64,000 nucleotides of DNA from Helichrysum umbraculigerum (GCA_949592205.1 CATIUR010000003.1:165033759-165097758), one strand, 5' to 3'; positions 45,502 to 57,575 are shown, numbered from the stretch's first letter. Numbers and translations are program-made. The notes: generated by a model from the sequence alone, not told the origin.

Positions 45502-48500
45502 ATGCCTCCTCGTCGTCAAATTACCCTTAGCGAAGCTGAGATCGCGGGAATAATTGCCCGCAGTGTGACCGAAGCCTTGGCTACCCGAACACCACCCGGT
45601 AGCGAGGACACTGCAACCAATACTCCACCACCCAAACCCTGCTCCTATAAGGACTTTCTTAGCTGTAAACCGCTATACTTCAAGGGCACGGAAGGTGCCA
45701 TTGGCTTGATCCGTTGGATTGAGCGTATGGAATCTGTTTTCAGTCTCTGCGACTGTACTGAGAACAACAAAGTCAAATTCGCTGCTTACACCTTTCAGGA
45801 AGGTGCACTCACGTGGTGGAAAACCTACGCAAACGCTGTAGGCCTTGAGGTTGCAAATCGACTTCCTTGGGCCGAACTGAAAAAGAAACTGACAGAAAAA
45901 TATTGTCCTGAAGAGGAATTGCACAGGCTGGAAGAAGAATTCTGGCATCTGGAGGTGCAGGGAAATGATGTTGCTGAATATACCACCAAGTTTCAGCAGT
46001 TTGCCTTATTATGCCCGGGTTTGGTCGAACCAGAAAGTAAGGGCATTAAGAAATACATTCGTGGACTCCCCGAGAACATTCAGGGGAACGTCGCCTCATC
46101 CAAACCAACCACCACTGAGAGTGCCATTCGGTTGGCCCACGAACTCATGGCTCTAGTTGTCAGCCGTGAGACCTCCAACACCACATCCTCCAACAACAAC
46201 AAACGCAAATCCACTGAACACCACCACAACTCAAACAAGAAAAACAACGCCATCCAAGTCTACAACACCAACTCTGAATCCAACCGCAGCTACACCGGGG
46301 ACAGACCTTATTGTCCCAAGTGCAACTATCACCACTTTGGTCAGTGCGGTACTCCTTGCAACAACTGCAGGAGGTACGGACATTCGACTAAGGATTGCCG
46401 AGCCCCCAAATCCAACAACAACCCCTCTGACAGAAATACCCGACAACCTAAGTCCTGCTACGAATGTGGAAACCCAGGACACTTTAGGGATTCTTGCCCA
46501 AAATTGAAGAACAAGGGCAACAACAACAACCACCGCAACAACAACAACACCAAAAGTAGCGCCTTCGTGATCAACTCAGGGGACGCCCGTCAGGACCCGA
46601 ATGTGGTCACGGGTATGTTCCTCCTCAACAATTTAACTGCTTCCATACTATTTGATACTGGTGCCGATAGAAGTTTTATTTCCGATGAATTTTGCCCTCT
46701 ACTTGACATTACACCTGTTGCTTTAGACGTTAAGTACACCGTAGAGCTAGCAAATGGCAAATTGATAGAAACCGATAGTGTGATACCTAATTGCACTTTA
46801 AATCTAGCCGACGAAATCTTCTCCATAGATCTTATGCCTATTGAGATAGGAAGTTTCGATGTCATCGTAGGCATGGACTGGTTATCCAAGCATCGTGCCG
46901 AAATCATTTGCCATGACAAAATTGTTCGCATACCTCTCGCCGTCGGTAGAACCTTGGTCATACAGGGGGAGACCGGTGGGACGAGGCTTAACCTCATATC
47001 TTGTCTTAAAACCCGAAAATTTCTGAGAAAGGGTTATCCAGCAATCCTCGCGCACATCATGGAGAAAAAGTCGGAGGAGAAGCGACTTGAGGATGTTCCA
47101 ATTGTTCGAGACTTTCCAGAAGTCTTTCCTGAAGAACTACCTGGTCTACCACCACCAAGACAGGTTGAGTTCTCAATCGATCTTGTACCAGGTGCTGCGC
47201 CTGTGGCCCGAGCACCATACCGTTTAGCTCCATCCGAACTTCAGGAACTATCCACCCAGTTACAGGAACTCCTGGAGCGAGGGTTTATCAGGCCGAGTTC
47301 TTCACCTTGGGGAGCTCCGGTCCTATTTGTCAAGAAGAAAGACGGTTCTTTCCGAATGTGTATCGACTATCGAGAGTTGAACAAGTTAACTGTCAAGAAC
47401 CGGTATCCACTCCCTCGAATAGATGACCTGTTCGACCAACTTCAAGGGTCGAGTTGTTATTCAAAGATTGATCTTCGATCCGGTTATCACCAATTGCGTG
47501 TTCGCGATGCCGATATTCCAAAAACCGCTTTCAGAACTCGTTACGGGCATTACGAATTTCAAGTGATGCCATTCGGCCTAACCAATGCACCGGCTGTATT
47601 CATGGACCTTATGAATCGGGTGTGTAAACCTTACCTTGATAAGTTTGTCATTGTCTTCATCGATGACATCCTCATATATTCACGAAGCAAAGAAGAACAT
47701 GCGCAACACCTCAGAACCATCCTGGAACTACTTAAACACGAGGAGCTCTATGCCAAATTCTCTAAGTGTGAGTTCTGGATCAAAACCGTTCAATTCCTTG
47801 GTCACGTGATTGACAGTCAGGGGATTCACGTCGACCCGTCAAAAATCGAGGCTATCAAAGACTGGCAATCGCCAACCACTCCGACCGAAGTACGGCAGTT
47901 TTTAGGACTGGCCGGATACTATCGACGATTCATTGAAAATTTCTCCAAGATAGCCATACCACTCACGACCCTGACCCAGAAAGACAAAAAGTTTGACTGG
48001 ACTGATAAACAAGAATCGGCATTCCAACTCTTAAAACAAAAGCTTTGCAGTGCTCCTATCCTATCTTTACCCGAAGGCACTGATGACTTCGTGGTATACT
48101 GCGATGCTTCTCATCAAGGTCTCGGTTGTGTGCTCATGCAACGAGACAAAGTCATAGCTTATGCTTCTCGACAGCTTAAGATTCATGAAAAGAATTACAC
48201 CACCCACGACCTCGAGCTAGGAGCTGTCGTTTTTGCCCTCAAAATCTGGAGACATTACCTTTATGGTACCAGATGTACAATCTTTACCGACCATAAAAGC
48301 CTTCAACACATATTCGATCAGAAGGATCTCAACATGAGGCAACGTCGATGGGTCGAGTTGCTTACCGATTACGACTGCGAACTCAAATATCATCCAGGCA
48401 AAGCAAATGTTGTTGCTGACGCCCTCAGTCGAAAGGAGCGAGTGAAACCACTTCGGGTTCGAGCCCTCAGTATGATCATTCACAACAACTTAAACATTCA

Positions 48501-49944
48501 GATTCTCACTGCTCAACTCGAAGCCTTAAAACCCGAAAATGTCAAAGATGAAGCCTTGCGGGGCATGGATAAACAATTCGAAATCAGGCCTAACGGGATT
48601 AGGTATTTCTCAAACCGAATCTGGTTGCCTAAATTTGGGAACCTACGAGACTTGGTGATGGATGAAGCTCACAAGTCAAAATACTCTATCCATCCGGGAT
48701 CCGATAAAATGTACCACGGTATCAAGGACTTCTACTGGTGGCCGAACATGAAAGCTGAAATCGCCACCTATGTCAGCAAGTGCCTTACTTGCTCCAAAGT
48801 CAAAATTGAATATCAAAAACCTTCTGGTTTACTTCAACAACCCAGTCTTCCTGAATGGAAATGGGAACAAATTGCCATGGACTTCATAACCAAACTACCC
48901 AAATCCTCAAACGGTTGCGATTCCATTTGGGTGATCGTGGATCGTCTCACCAAATCTGCTCACTTCCTGGCAATCAAGGAATCTGACAAAATGGAACGCC
49001 TCACCAACATTTATCTGAAGGAAATCGTGACCAAACACGGTGTTCCAATTTCAATCATCTCCGATAGAGATAGTCGTTTCACTTCACAATTTTGGCAATC
49101 ACTACAAAAATCCCTGGGTACTCGACTTGATATGAGTACCGCATACCATCCTCAAACAGACGGTCAAAGTGAACGAACCATTCAAACACTGGAAGATATG
49201 CTACGGGCCTGCGTAGTAGACTTCGGTGTAAACTGGGAAAAGCATCTACCATTGTGCGAGTTCTCGTACAACAACAGTTATCATACCAGCATCAATGCTG
49301 CACCCTTCGAGGCACTGTACGGTCGTAAGTGCCGGTCACCTATCTGTTGGACTGAAGTAGGGGATAGCCAACTCACAGGTCCAGAAATCATTCATGAGAC
49401 GACCGAGAGAATCGTTGAAATCCAAAACAAGCTTAAGGCTGCGCGTGATCGTCAGAAAAGTTATGCTGACGTGAGACGCAAACCACTCGAGTTCCAAGTT
49501 GGGGATCGAGTTCTACTCAAAGTATCACCTTGGAAAGGCGTAATCCGATTTGGCAAACGAGGGAAGTTGAATCCCAGATACATTGGACCATTCGAGATCC
49601 TCGAAAAGATTGGTCCAGTGGCTTATCGATTGCAGCTGCCATCTGAACTCAGCAGCGTGCATCCCACATTTCATGTTTCAAATCTGAAGAAGTGTCTGTC
49701 TGATGAGACACTTATCATTCCACTCGATGAAATTCGAGTTGACGAAAAACTTCACTTTGTTGAGGAACCCGCTGAAATCATGGACCGTGAGGTCAAACAA
49801 CTTAAACAAAGTCGTATTCCTATCGTCAAGGTTAGGTGGAATTCGCGGCGTGGTCCGGAATTCACCTGGGAACGGGAGGATCAAATGCGACTCAAGTATC
49901 CTCAACTCTTCACTGATTCAACGTCAAACACGACTTCAGCATAA
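45502..49944 (+). CDS. Element D gag-pol polyprotein, copy 1 (intact)
   Basis: A single open frame of 1480 codons in which gag and pol are fused without a shift. Gag covers about 50-230. Two zinc knuckles follow near residues 270-300 and 318-331 (CYECGNPGHFRDSC). Protease has DTGA at about 385-388; reverse transcriptase has FIDD at 719-722; RNase H has YCDASHQG with Asp at 868. Integrase has an HHCC finger (His about 1064, Cys about 1094 and 1097) and a D,D,E core at about 1127, 1188 and 1224 with 35 residues between the last two. A chromodomain-like tail occupies about 1424-1470 (IVKVRWNSRRGPEFTWERED). This order and the long LTRs fit plant chromoviruses of the Tekay/Del type. The start MPPRRQITLSEAE is the first Met of the frame and matches A and C. 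It copies the element through RNA; the chromodomain probably directs insertion to heterochromatin. It appears capable of activity. Confidence 0.97.
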   Translation: MPPRRQITLSEAEIAGIIARSVTEALATRTPPGSEDTATNTPPPKPCSYKDFLSCKPLYFKGTEGAIGLIRWIERMESVFSLCDCTENNKVKFAAYTFQEGALTWWKTYANAVGLEVANRLPWAELKKKLTEKYCPEEELHRLEEEFWHLEVQGNDVAEYTTKFQQFALLCPGLVEPESKGIKKYIRGLPENIQGNVASSKPTTTESAIRLAHELMALVVSRETSNTTSSNNNKRKSTEHHHNSNKKNNAIQVYNTNSESNRSYTGDRPYCPKCNYHHFGQCGTPCNNCRRYGHSTKDCRAPKSNNNPSDRNTRQPKSCYECGNPGHFRDSCPKLKNKGNNNNHRNNNNTKSSAFVINSGDARQDPNVVTGMFLLNNLTASILFDTGADRSFISDEFCPLLDITPVALDVKYTVELANGKLIETDSVIPNCTLNLADEIFSIDLMPIEIGSFDVIVGMDWLSKHRAEIICHDKIVRIPLAVGRTLVIQGETGGTRLNLISCLKTRKFLRKGYPAILAHIMEKKSEEKRLEDVPIVRDFPEVFPEELPGLPPPRQVEFSIDLVPGAAPVARAPYRLAPSELQELSTQLQELLERGFIRPSSSPWGAPVLFVKKKDGSFRMCIDYRELNKLTVKNRYPLPRIDDLFDQLQGSSCYSKIDLRSGYHQLRVRDADIPKTAFRTRYGHYEFQVMPFGLTNAPAVFMDLMNRVCKPYLDKFVIVFIDDILIYSRSKEEHAQHLRTILELLKHEELYAKFSKCEFWIKTVQFLGHVIDSQGIHVDPSKIEAIKDWQSPTTPTEVRQFLGLAGYYRRFIENFSKIAIPLTTLTQKDKKFDWTDKQESAFQLLKQKLCSAPILSLPEGTDDFVVYCDASHQGLGCVLMQRDKVIAYASRQLKIHEKNYTTHDLELGAVVFALKIWRHYLYGTRCTIFTDHKSLQHIFDQKDLNMRQRRWVELLTDYDCELKYHPGKANVVADALSRKERVKPLRVRALSMIIHNNLNIQILTAQLEALKPENVKDEALRGMDKQFEIRPNGIRYFSNRIWLPKFGNLRDLVMDEAHKSKYSIHPGSDKMYHGIKDFYWWPNMKAEIATYVSKCLTCSKVKIEYQKPSGLLQQPSLPEWKWEQIAMDFITKLPKSSNGCDSIWVIVDRLTKSAHFLAIKESDKMERLTNIYLKEIVTKHGVPISIISDRDSRFTSQFWQSLQKSLGTRLDMSTAYHPQTDGQSERTIQTLEDMLRACVVDFGVNWEKHLPLCEFSYNNSYHTSINAAPFEALYGRKCRSPICWTEVGDSQLTGPEIIHETTERIVEIQNKLKAARDRQKSYADVRRKPLEFQVGDRVLLKVSPWKGVIRFGKRGKLNPRYIGPFEILEKIGPVAYRLQLPSELSSVHPTFHVSNLKKCLSDETLIIPLDEIRVDEKLHFVEEPAEIMDREVKQLKQSRIPIVKVRWNSRRGPEFTWEREDQMRLKYPQLFTDSTSNTTSA

Positions 49945-49945
49945 A

Positions 49946-49978
49946 TTTCGGGACGAAATTCTTCTAACAGGGGGAGAA
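49946..49978 (+). promoter_or_regulatory. 3' hairpin and polypurine tract, D copy 1
   Basis: AATTTCGGGACGAAATT directly after the stop, then ACAGGGGGAGAA abutting LTR 2. Confidence 0.88.
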
Positions 49979-52645
49979 TGTGACAACCGTCAATTTAGGA
50001 CTCTAATTTAGTGCCTAATCAAATTTAATACATGTAATTAGTTCTGTGTTAGGCTAATTAATGTATCAATTCTTATATATATTGCTGAATATGTATCTAC
50101 AATTATACGGTTTGTTTAAATCGTGCAAGTTCCAAATCGAATGAATTTCGATAAAATAAGTACGGACGTTGGTGAACAATTTTATTTAGAATATTATTTG
50201 TTATGATATCTCGTATCCAAATTTTATCACACAATTTATATAAACGCGAACAAAATGTAATTTCGCAAATAAATAAAACGAATTTCAATTTAGATACCCC
50301 AAATGGATAATTGATAAATTATTTTAATAAAACATTTTATAATAAATTCGTAATTTAAAACGTAAAACTTAATTTATAACGTAAATATTTAACGTTAAAC
50401 GATCGGGAAAACGAGCACCCCACGGGACAAGAAGACGTAGACTGAAAAGGGTATTTAAACCCCTCACCATCACCATCTTTTTCATTTTTCTCTTTTCTCT
50501 CCCTCTCACCTCCACCTTTTCTCTCTAAAAAGTGCAAAACCACCACCGTCTCTAAATCGCCAAAAAGGAGCCCGAATCGACCTTGGATCGTCATACTCGT
50601 TTGGAAGAAAACACTCACCGCATCCCGATCTATCATTCTACCTTTTCGGATTTTTGATCCGACACTTTGTAAGTTTCCGACAAATTACGAAATCTCTCGA
50701 TTTTACTTACTTTTCATATATTATTGTTTGGATAAGCTTAATATGTCCCTATGAGGGTTGGGTAAAAGAATCAGACCAAACGGAAACCCGAAAACACGTT
50801 TTTGGCTCGAAATCCGTCAAACAGGTGATAGTGTCGCATGGATGAACCCAGACATGCGTCACTACTAGCGTCACTCCTTAAGTGCCGCTATACCTCCGAT
50901 ACCGACACTTCTTAAGTGTCGCATAAGCTCAAATGTTGGCCTCTGACCGTCACTACTGAAGTGACGCCTATATATACCTAGCGACACTTGTCAAGTGCCG
51001 CCATATCCTCTTAGCCGACACTACATACCGTCACTAGATAAGTGATGCTCTCTATTCTATACCGACACTTCATAAGTGTCGCACATAATTTCCATTGTGA
51101 TCTATACCCGTCACTCTACAAGTGACGCCATACTATTTTACCCGACACTTAGTTAGTGCCGCTATGATACACGTCACTTCTTAAGTGACGCCCAATTGTC
51201 CGAAATTATTATTTTATACGACACTCCATAAGTGCCGCCGTTATGCTGAACCCGTCACTTCTGAAGTGACGCATACTATTACACACGACACTAGCCCAGT
51301 GACGCTATACCTTCGAATCCGACACTTCACACGACACTTCCTTAGTGTCGCATGATATCCCTTAGTGACGCCCATAGTGACGCATAAAACAGCAGGTTTT
51401 CCAAATATTTTTACACCAAGTGTCGAGACTTTACAACTTCAAATGCTTATTCCATACGACTTTTGGAACATAATGGGACTTATATTTCAAGTGTAACACT
51501 TCAAAAACATGACGACAACAATAACACTTTCATCTCAACTAATCACCAACGGGCCGTACGCGTTTTCAAAACATACTTCAAAATCAAACAAGTCGTTGTA
51601 ACTTGTATCAATTTAATCAAACAAGTCGTTGTAACTTGTATCAATTTAATCAAACAAGTCGTAGTAACTTGTAACAATACAATCAACCAAATCGGGGTAA
51701 TTTGGACATTAAGTTAGACAAACAATTCCAATGGTAGTCTTTCGAGATACCAATACAATTAATGACAATTCAAGTGTCGTGGACACGTTCAGGTTTTCAA
51801 GCCTTTGGACACCAACTCACAGCTAATTACTTCAAGTTATTAAGTTAAACACTTCAAGAACCAGGTGAGTTTCATGGCCCCATTTTCACTACTTTTACTA
51901 GGGGTGTGATATTACTACTCGATTTTGTTTCACAAGTAGAACGCAAGTGCCAAACTTCAAATACTACATGAGTTTCAAGCTAATCAATTTAAAGTCCTCC
52001 ATAAGCATAGTCTCTAGTATTTTATAGCGTGAATGTTAGTATATGATATCATATGGGATTGACAATCCTCATCCGGGTTAGCACGCACTAACCGGTCAAA
52101 CGGATGTATTAGCATTTGGGAAGACGAGTGTTGATTAGGCACTCGTAGGAGGCATTTCAAGTTAGGTTTCCTTAATTGGGCCTGACAAATCAAGTTAAGC
52201 TCAGACTATGTGCTCATGGACAGTATAACTTTTATCTTGCTTAATTGCATTTTAAATTCAATATAAATCTTGCGGTTCTTACAACTATACATTGACATAC
52301 AAACCTGTGAGCTCACCAGCGTTTTCGCTGACCCATTTTAGTATTTATCACAGGTACCCAGCAGTAGTTTGGCTGCACAAGCAGGAATTATTAGCTCGAG
52401 TCAGCATACATACAACTAGAGATTGGACTGCATTATTATATTTTGTAAAAGTAATTATGCTATGTAATCTCTCAATTTCAGGAAACGAGCTAATGTAACT
52501 ATATTTTGATGTAAACATTTACTTTATTTATACAAGTTTAAAACGACGCATATAGTGGTCGTTCATTATATCTTATGTGCTTTGTATATTGATTAGTGAC
52601 ACCCAAATCAAGCTTCCGCAAATCATTAAATTTGGGGGTGTCACA
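49979..52645 (+). repeat. Element D LTR 2 (middle, shared)
   Basis: Same length and content as LTR 1. It differs at a few positions, for example ACTCTA near its start and GTGATGC for GTGACGC near 51044. It serves as 3' LTR of copy 1 and 5' LTR of copy 2. Hairpin array at 50866-51384. Confidence 0.95.
50866..51384 (+). repeat. Alternating hairpin array in D LTR 2
   Basis: Copy of 43269-43787. One unit (near 51027) has a C-to-T change in the right flank. Confidence 0.93.
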
Positions 52646-52648
52646 GAT

Positions 52649-52660
52649 TGGTATCAGAGC
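52649..52660 (+). promoter_or_regulatory. Primer-binding site, D copy 2
   Basis: TGGTATCAGAGC as in copy 1. Confidence 0.95.
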
Positions 52661-53098
52661 CTAAGGTTATAGTGAACTAGGTTGCATTTAGTGGGCCTAG
52701 ACTATGACCGTTAGGCAGTATTCCTTATTAGTTATGACTAGTTCAGGGATTACATCATACGACTTTAATTTAACATAGCCTGATCAACTATGTACAATTA
52801 GAGAAAGATGATGTGAAATCTGAAAGAGTTATGTTGAACAGGAATGCATTAGTTGACTCTGACCTCGAGAGAAACGGGACTCAAAACACGTCTGTGCTAG
52901 ACACTCAATAGGTTATTATGTGATATACATATATACTTACATAAGTAGACCTCATTATCACTTTAGGCTATATTATATTATATGAATATAGGCCTCTTCC
53001 TCTCTAACGCTTTGTCTCGAAATGACAAACACACCACTAGTTCATCATACTCGGACTAGTATCTTATTTCATTTCCTTGTTCTTTCTTACTCAGCATC

Positions 53099-56000
53099 AT
53101 GCCTCCTCGTCGTCAAATTACCCTTAGCGAAGCTGAGATCGCGGGAATAATTGCCCGCAGTGTGACCGAAGCCTTGGCTACCCGAACACCACCCGGTAGC
53201 GAGGACACTGCAACCAATACTCCACCACCCAAACCCTGCTCCTATAAGGACTTTCTTAGCTGTAAACCGCTATACTTCAAGGGCACGGAAGGTGCCATTG
53301 GCTTGATCCGTTGGATTGAGCGTATGGAATCTGTTTTCAGTCTCTGCGACTGTACTGAGAACAACAAAGTCAAATTCGCTGCTTACACCTTTCAGGAAGG
53401 TGCACTCACGTGGTGGAAAACCTACGCAAACGCTGTAGGCCTTGAGGTTGCAAATCGACTTCCTTGGGCCGAACTGAAAAAGAAACTGACAGAAAAATAT
53501 TGTCCTGAAGAGGAATTGCACAGGCTGGAAGAAGAATTCTGGCATCTGGAGGTGCAGGGAAATGATGTTGCTGAATATACCACCAAGTTTCAGCAGTTTG
53601 CCTTATTATGCCCGGGTTTGGTCGAACCAGAAAGTAAGGGCATTAAGAAATACATTCGTGGACTCCCCGAGAACATTCAGGGGAACGTCGCCTCATCCAA
53701 ACCAACCACCACTGAGAGTGCCATTCGGTTGGCCCACGAACTCATGGCTCTAGTTGTCAGCCATGAGACCTCCAACACCACATCCTCCAACAACAACAAA
53801 CGCAAATCCACTGAACACCACCACAACTCAAACAAGAAAAACAACGCCATCCAAGTCTACAACACCAACTCTGAATCCAACCGCAGCTACACCGGGGACA
53901 GACCTTATTGTCCCAAGTGCAACTATCACCACTTTGGTCAGTGCGGTACTCCTTGCAACAACTGCAGGAGGTACGGACATTCGACTAAGGATTGCCGAGC
54001 CCCCAAATCCAACAACAACCCCTCTGACAGAAATACCCGACAACCTAAGTCCTGCTACGAATGTGGAAACCCAGGACACTTTAGGGATTCTTGCCCAAAA
54101 TTGAAGAACAAGGGCAACAACAACAACCACCGCAACAACAACAACACCAAAAGTAGCGCCTTCGTGATCAACTCAGGGGACGCCCGTCAGGACCCGAATG
54201 TGGTCACGGGTATGTTCCTCCTCAACAATTTAACTGCTTCCATACTATTTGATACTGGTGCCGATAGAAGTTTTATTTCCGATGAATTTTGCCCTCTACT
54301 TGACATTACACCTGTTGCTTTAGACGTTAAGTACACCGTAGAGCTAGCAAATGGCAAATTGATAGAAACCGATAGTGTGATACCTAATTGCACTTTAAAT
54401 CTAGCCGACGAAATCTTCTCCATAGATCTTATGCCTATTGAGATAGGAAGTTTCGATGTCATCGTAGGCATGGACTGGTTATCCAAGCATCGTGCCGAAA
54501 TCATTTGCCATGACAAAATTGTTCGCATACCTCTCGCCGTCGGTAGAACCTTGGTCATACAGGGGGAGACCGGTGGGACGAGGCTTAACCTCATATCTTG
54601 TCTTAAAACCCGAAAATTTCTGAGAAAGGGTTATCCAGCAATCCTCGCGCACATCATGGAGAAAAAGTCGGAGGAGAAGCGACTTGAGGATGTTCCAATT
54701 GTTCGAGACTTTCCAGAAGTCTTTCCTGAAGAACTACCTGGTCTACCACCACCAAGACAGGTTGAGTTCTCAATCGATCTTGTACCAGGTGCTGCGCCTG
54801 TGGCCCGAGCACCATACCGTTTAGCTCCATCCGAACTTCAGGAACTATCCACCCAGTTACAGGAACTCCTGGAGCGAGGGTTTATCAGGCCGAGTTCTTC
54901 ACCTTGGGGAGCTCCGGTCCTATTTGTCAAGAAGAAAGACGGTTCTTTCCGAATGTGTATCGACTATCGAGAGTTGAACAAGTTAACTGTCAAGAACCGG
55001 TATCCACTCCCTCGAATAGATGACCTGTTCGACCAACTTCAAGGGTCGAGTTGTTATTCAAAGATTGATCTTCGATCCGGTTATCACCAATTGCGTGTTC
55101 GCGATGCCGATATTCCAAAAACCGCTTTCAGAACTCGTTACGGGCATTACGAATTTCAAGTGATGCCATTCGGCCTAACCAATGCACCGGCTGTATTCAT
55201 GGACCTTATGAATCGGGTGTGTAAACCTTACCTTGATAAGTTTGTCATTGTCTTCATCGATGACATCCTCATATATTCACGAAGCAAAGAAGAACATGCG
55301 CAACACCTCAGAACCATCCTGGAACTACTTAAACACGATGAGCTCCATGCCAAATTCTCTAAGTGTGAGTTCTGGATCAAAACCGTTCAATTCCTTGGTC
55401 ACGTGATTGACAGTCAGGGGATTCACGTCGACCCGTCAAAAATCGAGGCTATCAAAGACTGGCAATCGCCAACCACTCCGACCGAAGTACGGCAGTTTTT
55501 AGGACTGGCCGGATACTATCGACGATTCATTGAAAATTTCTCCAAGATAGCCATACCACTCACGACCCTGACCCAGAAAGACAAAAAGTTTGACTGGACT
55601 GATAAACAAGAATCGGCATTCCAACTCTTAAAACAAAAGCTTTGCAGTGCTCCTATCCTATCTTTACCCGAAGGCACTGATGACTTCGTGGTATACTGCG
55701 ATGCTTCTCATCAAGGTCTCGGTTGTGTGCTCATGCAACGAGACAAAGTCATAGCTTATGCTTCTCGACAGCTTAAGATTCATGAAAAGAATTACACCAC
55801 CCACGACCTCGAGCTAGGAGCTGTCGTTTTTGCCCTCAAAATCTGGAGACATTACCTTTATGGTACCAGATGTACAATCTTTACCGACCATAAAAGCCTT
55901 CAACACATATTCGATCAGAAGGATCTCAACATGAGGCAACGTCGATGGGTCGAGTTGCTTACCGATTACGACTGCGAACTCAAATATCATCCAGGCAAAG

Positions 56001-57541
56001 CAAATGTTGTTGCTGACGCCCTCAGTCGAAAGGAGCGAGTGAAACCACTTCGGGTTCGAGCCCTCAGTATGATCATTCACAACAACTTAAACATTCAGAT
56101 TCTCACTGCTCAACTCGAAGCCTTAAAACCCGAAAATGTCAAAGATGAAGCCTTGCGAGGCATGGATAAACAATTCGAAATCAGGCCTAACGGGATTAGG
56201 TATTTCTCAAACCGAATCTGGTTGCCTAAATTTGGGAACCTACGAGACTTGGTGATGGATGAAGCTCACAAGTCAAAATACTCTATCCATCCGGGATCCG
56301 ATAAAATGTACCACGGTATCAAGGACTTCTACTGGTGGCCGAACATGAAAGCTGAAATCGCCACCTATGTCAGCAAGTGCCTTACTTGCTCCAAAGTCAA
56401 AATTGAATATCAAAAACCTTCTGGTTTACTTCAACAACCCAGTCTTCCTGAATGGAAATGGGAACAAATTGCCATGGACTTCATAACCAAACTACCCAAA
56501 TCCTCAAACGGTTGCGATTCCATTTGGGTGATCGTGGATCGTCTCACCAAATCTGCTCACTTCCTGGCAATCAAGGAATCTGACAAAATGGAACGCCTCA
56601 CCAACATTTATCTGAAGGAAATCGTGACCAAACACGGTGTTCCAATTTCAATCATCTCCGATAGAGATAGTCGTTTCACTTCACAATTTTGGCAATCACT
56701 ACAAAAATCCCTGGGTACTCGACTTGATATGAGTACCGCATACCATCCTCAAACAGACGGTCAAAGTGAACGAACCATTCAAACACTGGAAGATATGCTA
56801 CGGGCCTGCGTAGTAGACTTCGGTGTAAACTGGGAAAAGCATCTACCATTGTGCGAGTTCTCGTACAACAACAGTTATCATACCAGCATCAATGCTGCAC
56901 CCTTCGAGGCACTGTACGGTCGTAAGTGCCGGTCACCTATCTGTTGGACTGAAGTTGGGTATAGCCAACTCACAGGTCCAGAAATCATTCATGAGACGAC
57001 CGAGAGAATCGTTGAAATCCAAAACAAGCTTAAGGCTGCGCGTGATCGTCAGAAAAGTTATGCTGACGTGAGACGCAAACCACTCGAGTTCCAAGTTGGG
57101 GATCGAGTTCTACTCAAAGTATCGCCTTGGAAAGGCGTAATCCGATTTGGCAAACGAGGGAAGTTGAATCCCAGATACATTGGACCATTCGAGATCCTCG
57201 AAAAGATTGGTCCAGTGGCTTATCGATTGCAGCTGCCATCTGAACTCAGCAGCGTGCATCCCACATTTCATGTTTCAAATCTGAAGAAGTGTCTGTCTGA
57301 TGAGACACTTATCATTCCACTCGATGAAATTCGAGTTGACGAAAAACTTCACTTTGTTGAGGAACCCGCTGAAATCATGGACCGTGAGGTCAAACAACTT
57401 AAACAAAGTCGTATTCCTATCGTCAAGGTTAGGTGGAATTCGCGGCGTGGTCCGGAATTCACCTGGGAACGGGAGGATCAAATGCGACTCAAGTATCCTC
57501 AACTCTTCACTGATTCAACGTCAAACACGACTTCAGCATAA
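53099..57541 (+). CDS. Element D gag-pol polyprotein, copy 2 (intact)
   Basis: 1480 codons, identical to copy 1 except for a handful of residues: R-to-H before ETSNTT in gag (codon about 222), E-to-D and Y-to-H in the KHDELHAKFSKC segment of reverse transcriptase, and D-to-Y in WTEVGYSQLTG of integrase. The Tyr and Glu changed in RT, and the Asp in integrase, are conserved in A, C and copy 1, so copy 2 may be slightly impaired. All catalytic motifs (DTGA, FIDD, D,D35,E) are kept. The upstream leader and downstream polypurine tract match copy 1. Because it lies between LTRs 2 and 3, it can be transcribed as a complete element independently of copy 1. Confidence 0.97.
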   Translation: MPPRRQITLSEAEIAGIIARSVTEALATRTPPGSEDTATNTPPPKPCSYKDFLSCKPLYFKGTEGAIGLIRWIERMESVFSLCDCTENNKVKFAAYTFQEGALTWWKTYANAVGLEVANRLPWAELKKKLTEKYCPEEELHRLEEEFWHLEVQGNDVAEYTTKFQQFALLCPGLVEPESKGIKKYIRGLPENIQGNVASSKPTTTESAIRLAHELMALVVSHETSNTTSSNNNKRKSTEHHHNSNKKNNAIQVYNTNSESNRSYTGDRPYCPKCNYHHFGQCGTPCNNCRRYGHSTKDCRAPKSNNNPSDRNTRQPKSCYECGNPGHFRDSCPKLKNKGNNNNHRNNNNTKSSAFVINSGDARQDPNVVTGMFLLNNLTASILFDTGADRSFISDEFCPLLDITPVALDVKYTVELANGKLIETDSVIPNCTLNLADEIFSIDLMPIEIGSFDVIVGMDWLSKHRAEIICHDKIVRIPLAVGRTLVIQGETGGTRLNLISCLKTRKFLRKGYPAILAHIMEKKSEEKRLEDVPIVRDFPEVFPEELPGLPPPRQVEFSIDLVPGAAPVARAPYRLAPSELQELSTQLQELLERGFIRPSSSPWGAPVLFVKKKDGSFRMCIDYRELNKLTVKNRYPLPRIDDLFDQLQGSSCYSKIDLRSGYHQLRVRDADIPKTAFRTRYGHYEFQVMPFGLTNAPAVFMDLMNRVCKPYLDKFVIVFIDDILIYSRSKEEHAQHLRTILELLKHDELHAKFSKCEFWIKTVQFLGHVIDSQGIHVDPSKIEAIKDWQSPTTPTEVRQFLGLAGYYRRFIENFSKIAIPLTTLTQKDKKFDWTDKQESAFQLLKQKLCSAPILSLPEGTDDFVVYCDASHQGLGCVLMQRDKVIAYASRQLKIHEKNYTTHDLELGAVVFALKIWRHYLYGTRCTIFTDHKSLQHIFDQKDLNMRQRRWVELLTDYDCELKYHPGKANVVADALSRKERVKPLRVRALSMIIHNNLNIQILTAQLEALKPENVKDEALRGMDKQFEIRPNGIRYFSNRIWLPKFGNLRDLVMDEAHKSKYSIHPGSDKMYHGIKDFYWWPNMKAEIATYVSKCLTCSKVKIEYQKPSGLLQQPSLPEWKWEQIAMDFITKLPKSSNGCDSIWVIVDRLTKSAHFLAIKESDKMERLTNIYLKEIVTKHGVPISIISDRDSRFTSQFWQSLQKSLGTRLDMSTAYHPQTDGQSERTIQTLEDMLRACVVDFGVNWEKHLPLCEFSYNNSYHTSINAAPFEALYGRKCRSPICWTEVGYSQLTGPEIIHETTERIVEIQNKLKAARDRQKSYADVRRKPLEFQVGDRVLLKVSPWKGVIRFGKRGKLNPRYIGPFEILEKIGPVAYRLQLPSELSSVHPTFHVSNLKKCLSDETLIIPLDEIRVDEKLHFVEEPAEIMDREVKQLKQSRIPIVKVRWNSRRGPEFTWEREDQMRLKYPQLFTDSTSNTTSA

Positions 57542-57542
57542 A

Positions 57543-57575
57543 TTTCGGGACGAAATTCTTCTAACAGGGGGAGAA
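57543..57575 (+). promoter_or_regulatory. 3' hairpin and polypurine tract, D copy 2
   Basis: Same hairpin and purine tract as in copy 1, abutting LTR 3. Confidence 0.88.

Noticed and set aside
46157..46507. 116-codon Thr/Pro-rich ORF inside gag
   Set aside because: Alternate frame of the zinc-knuckle linker of the 1480-codon polyprotein; repeated identically in copy 2.
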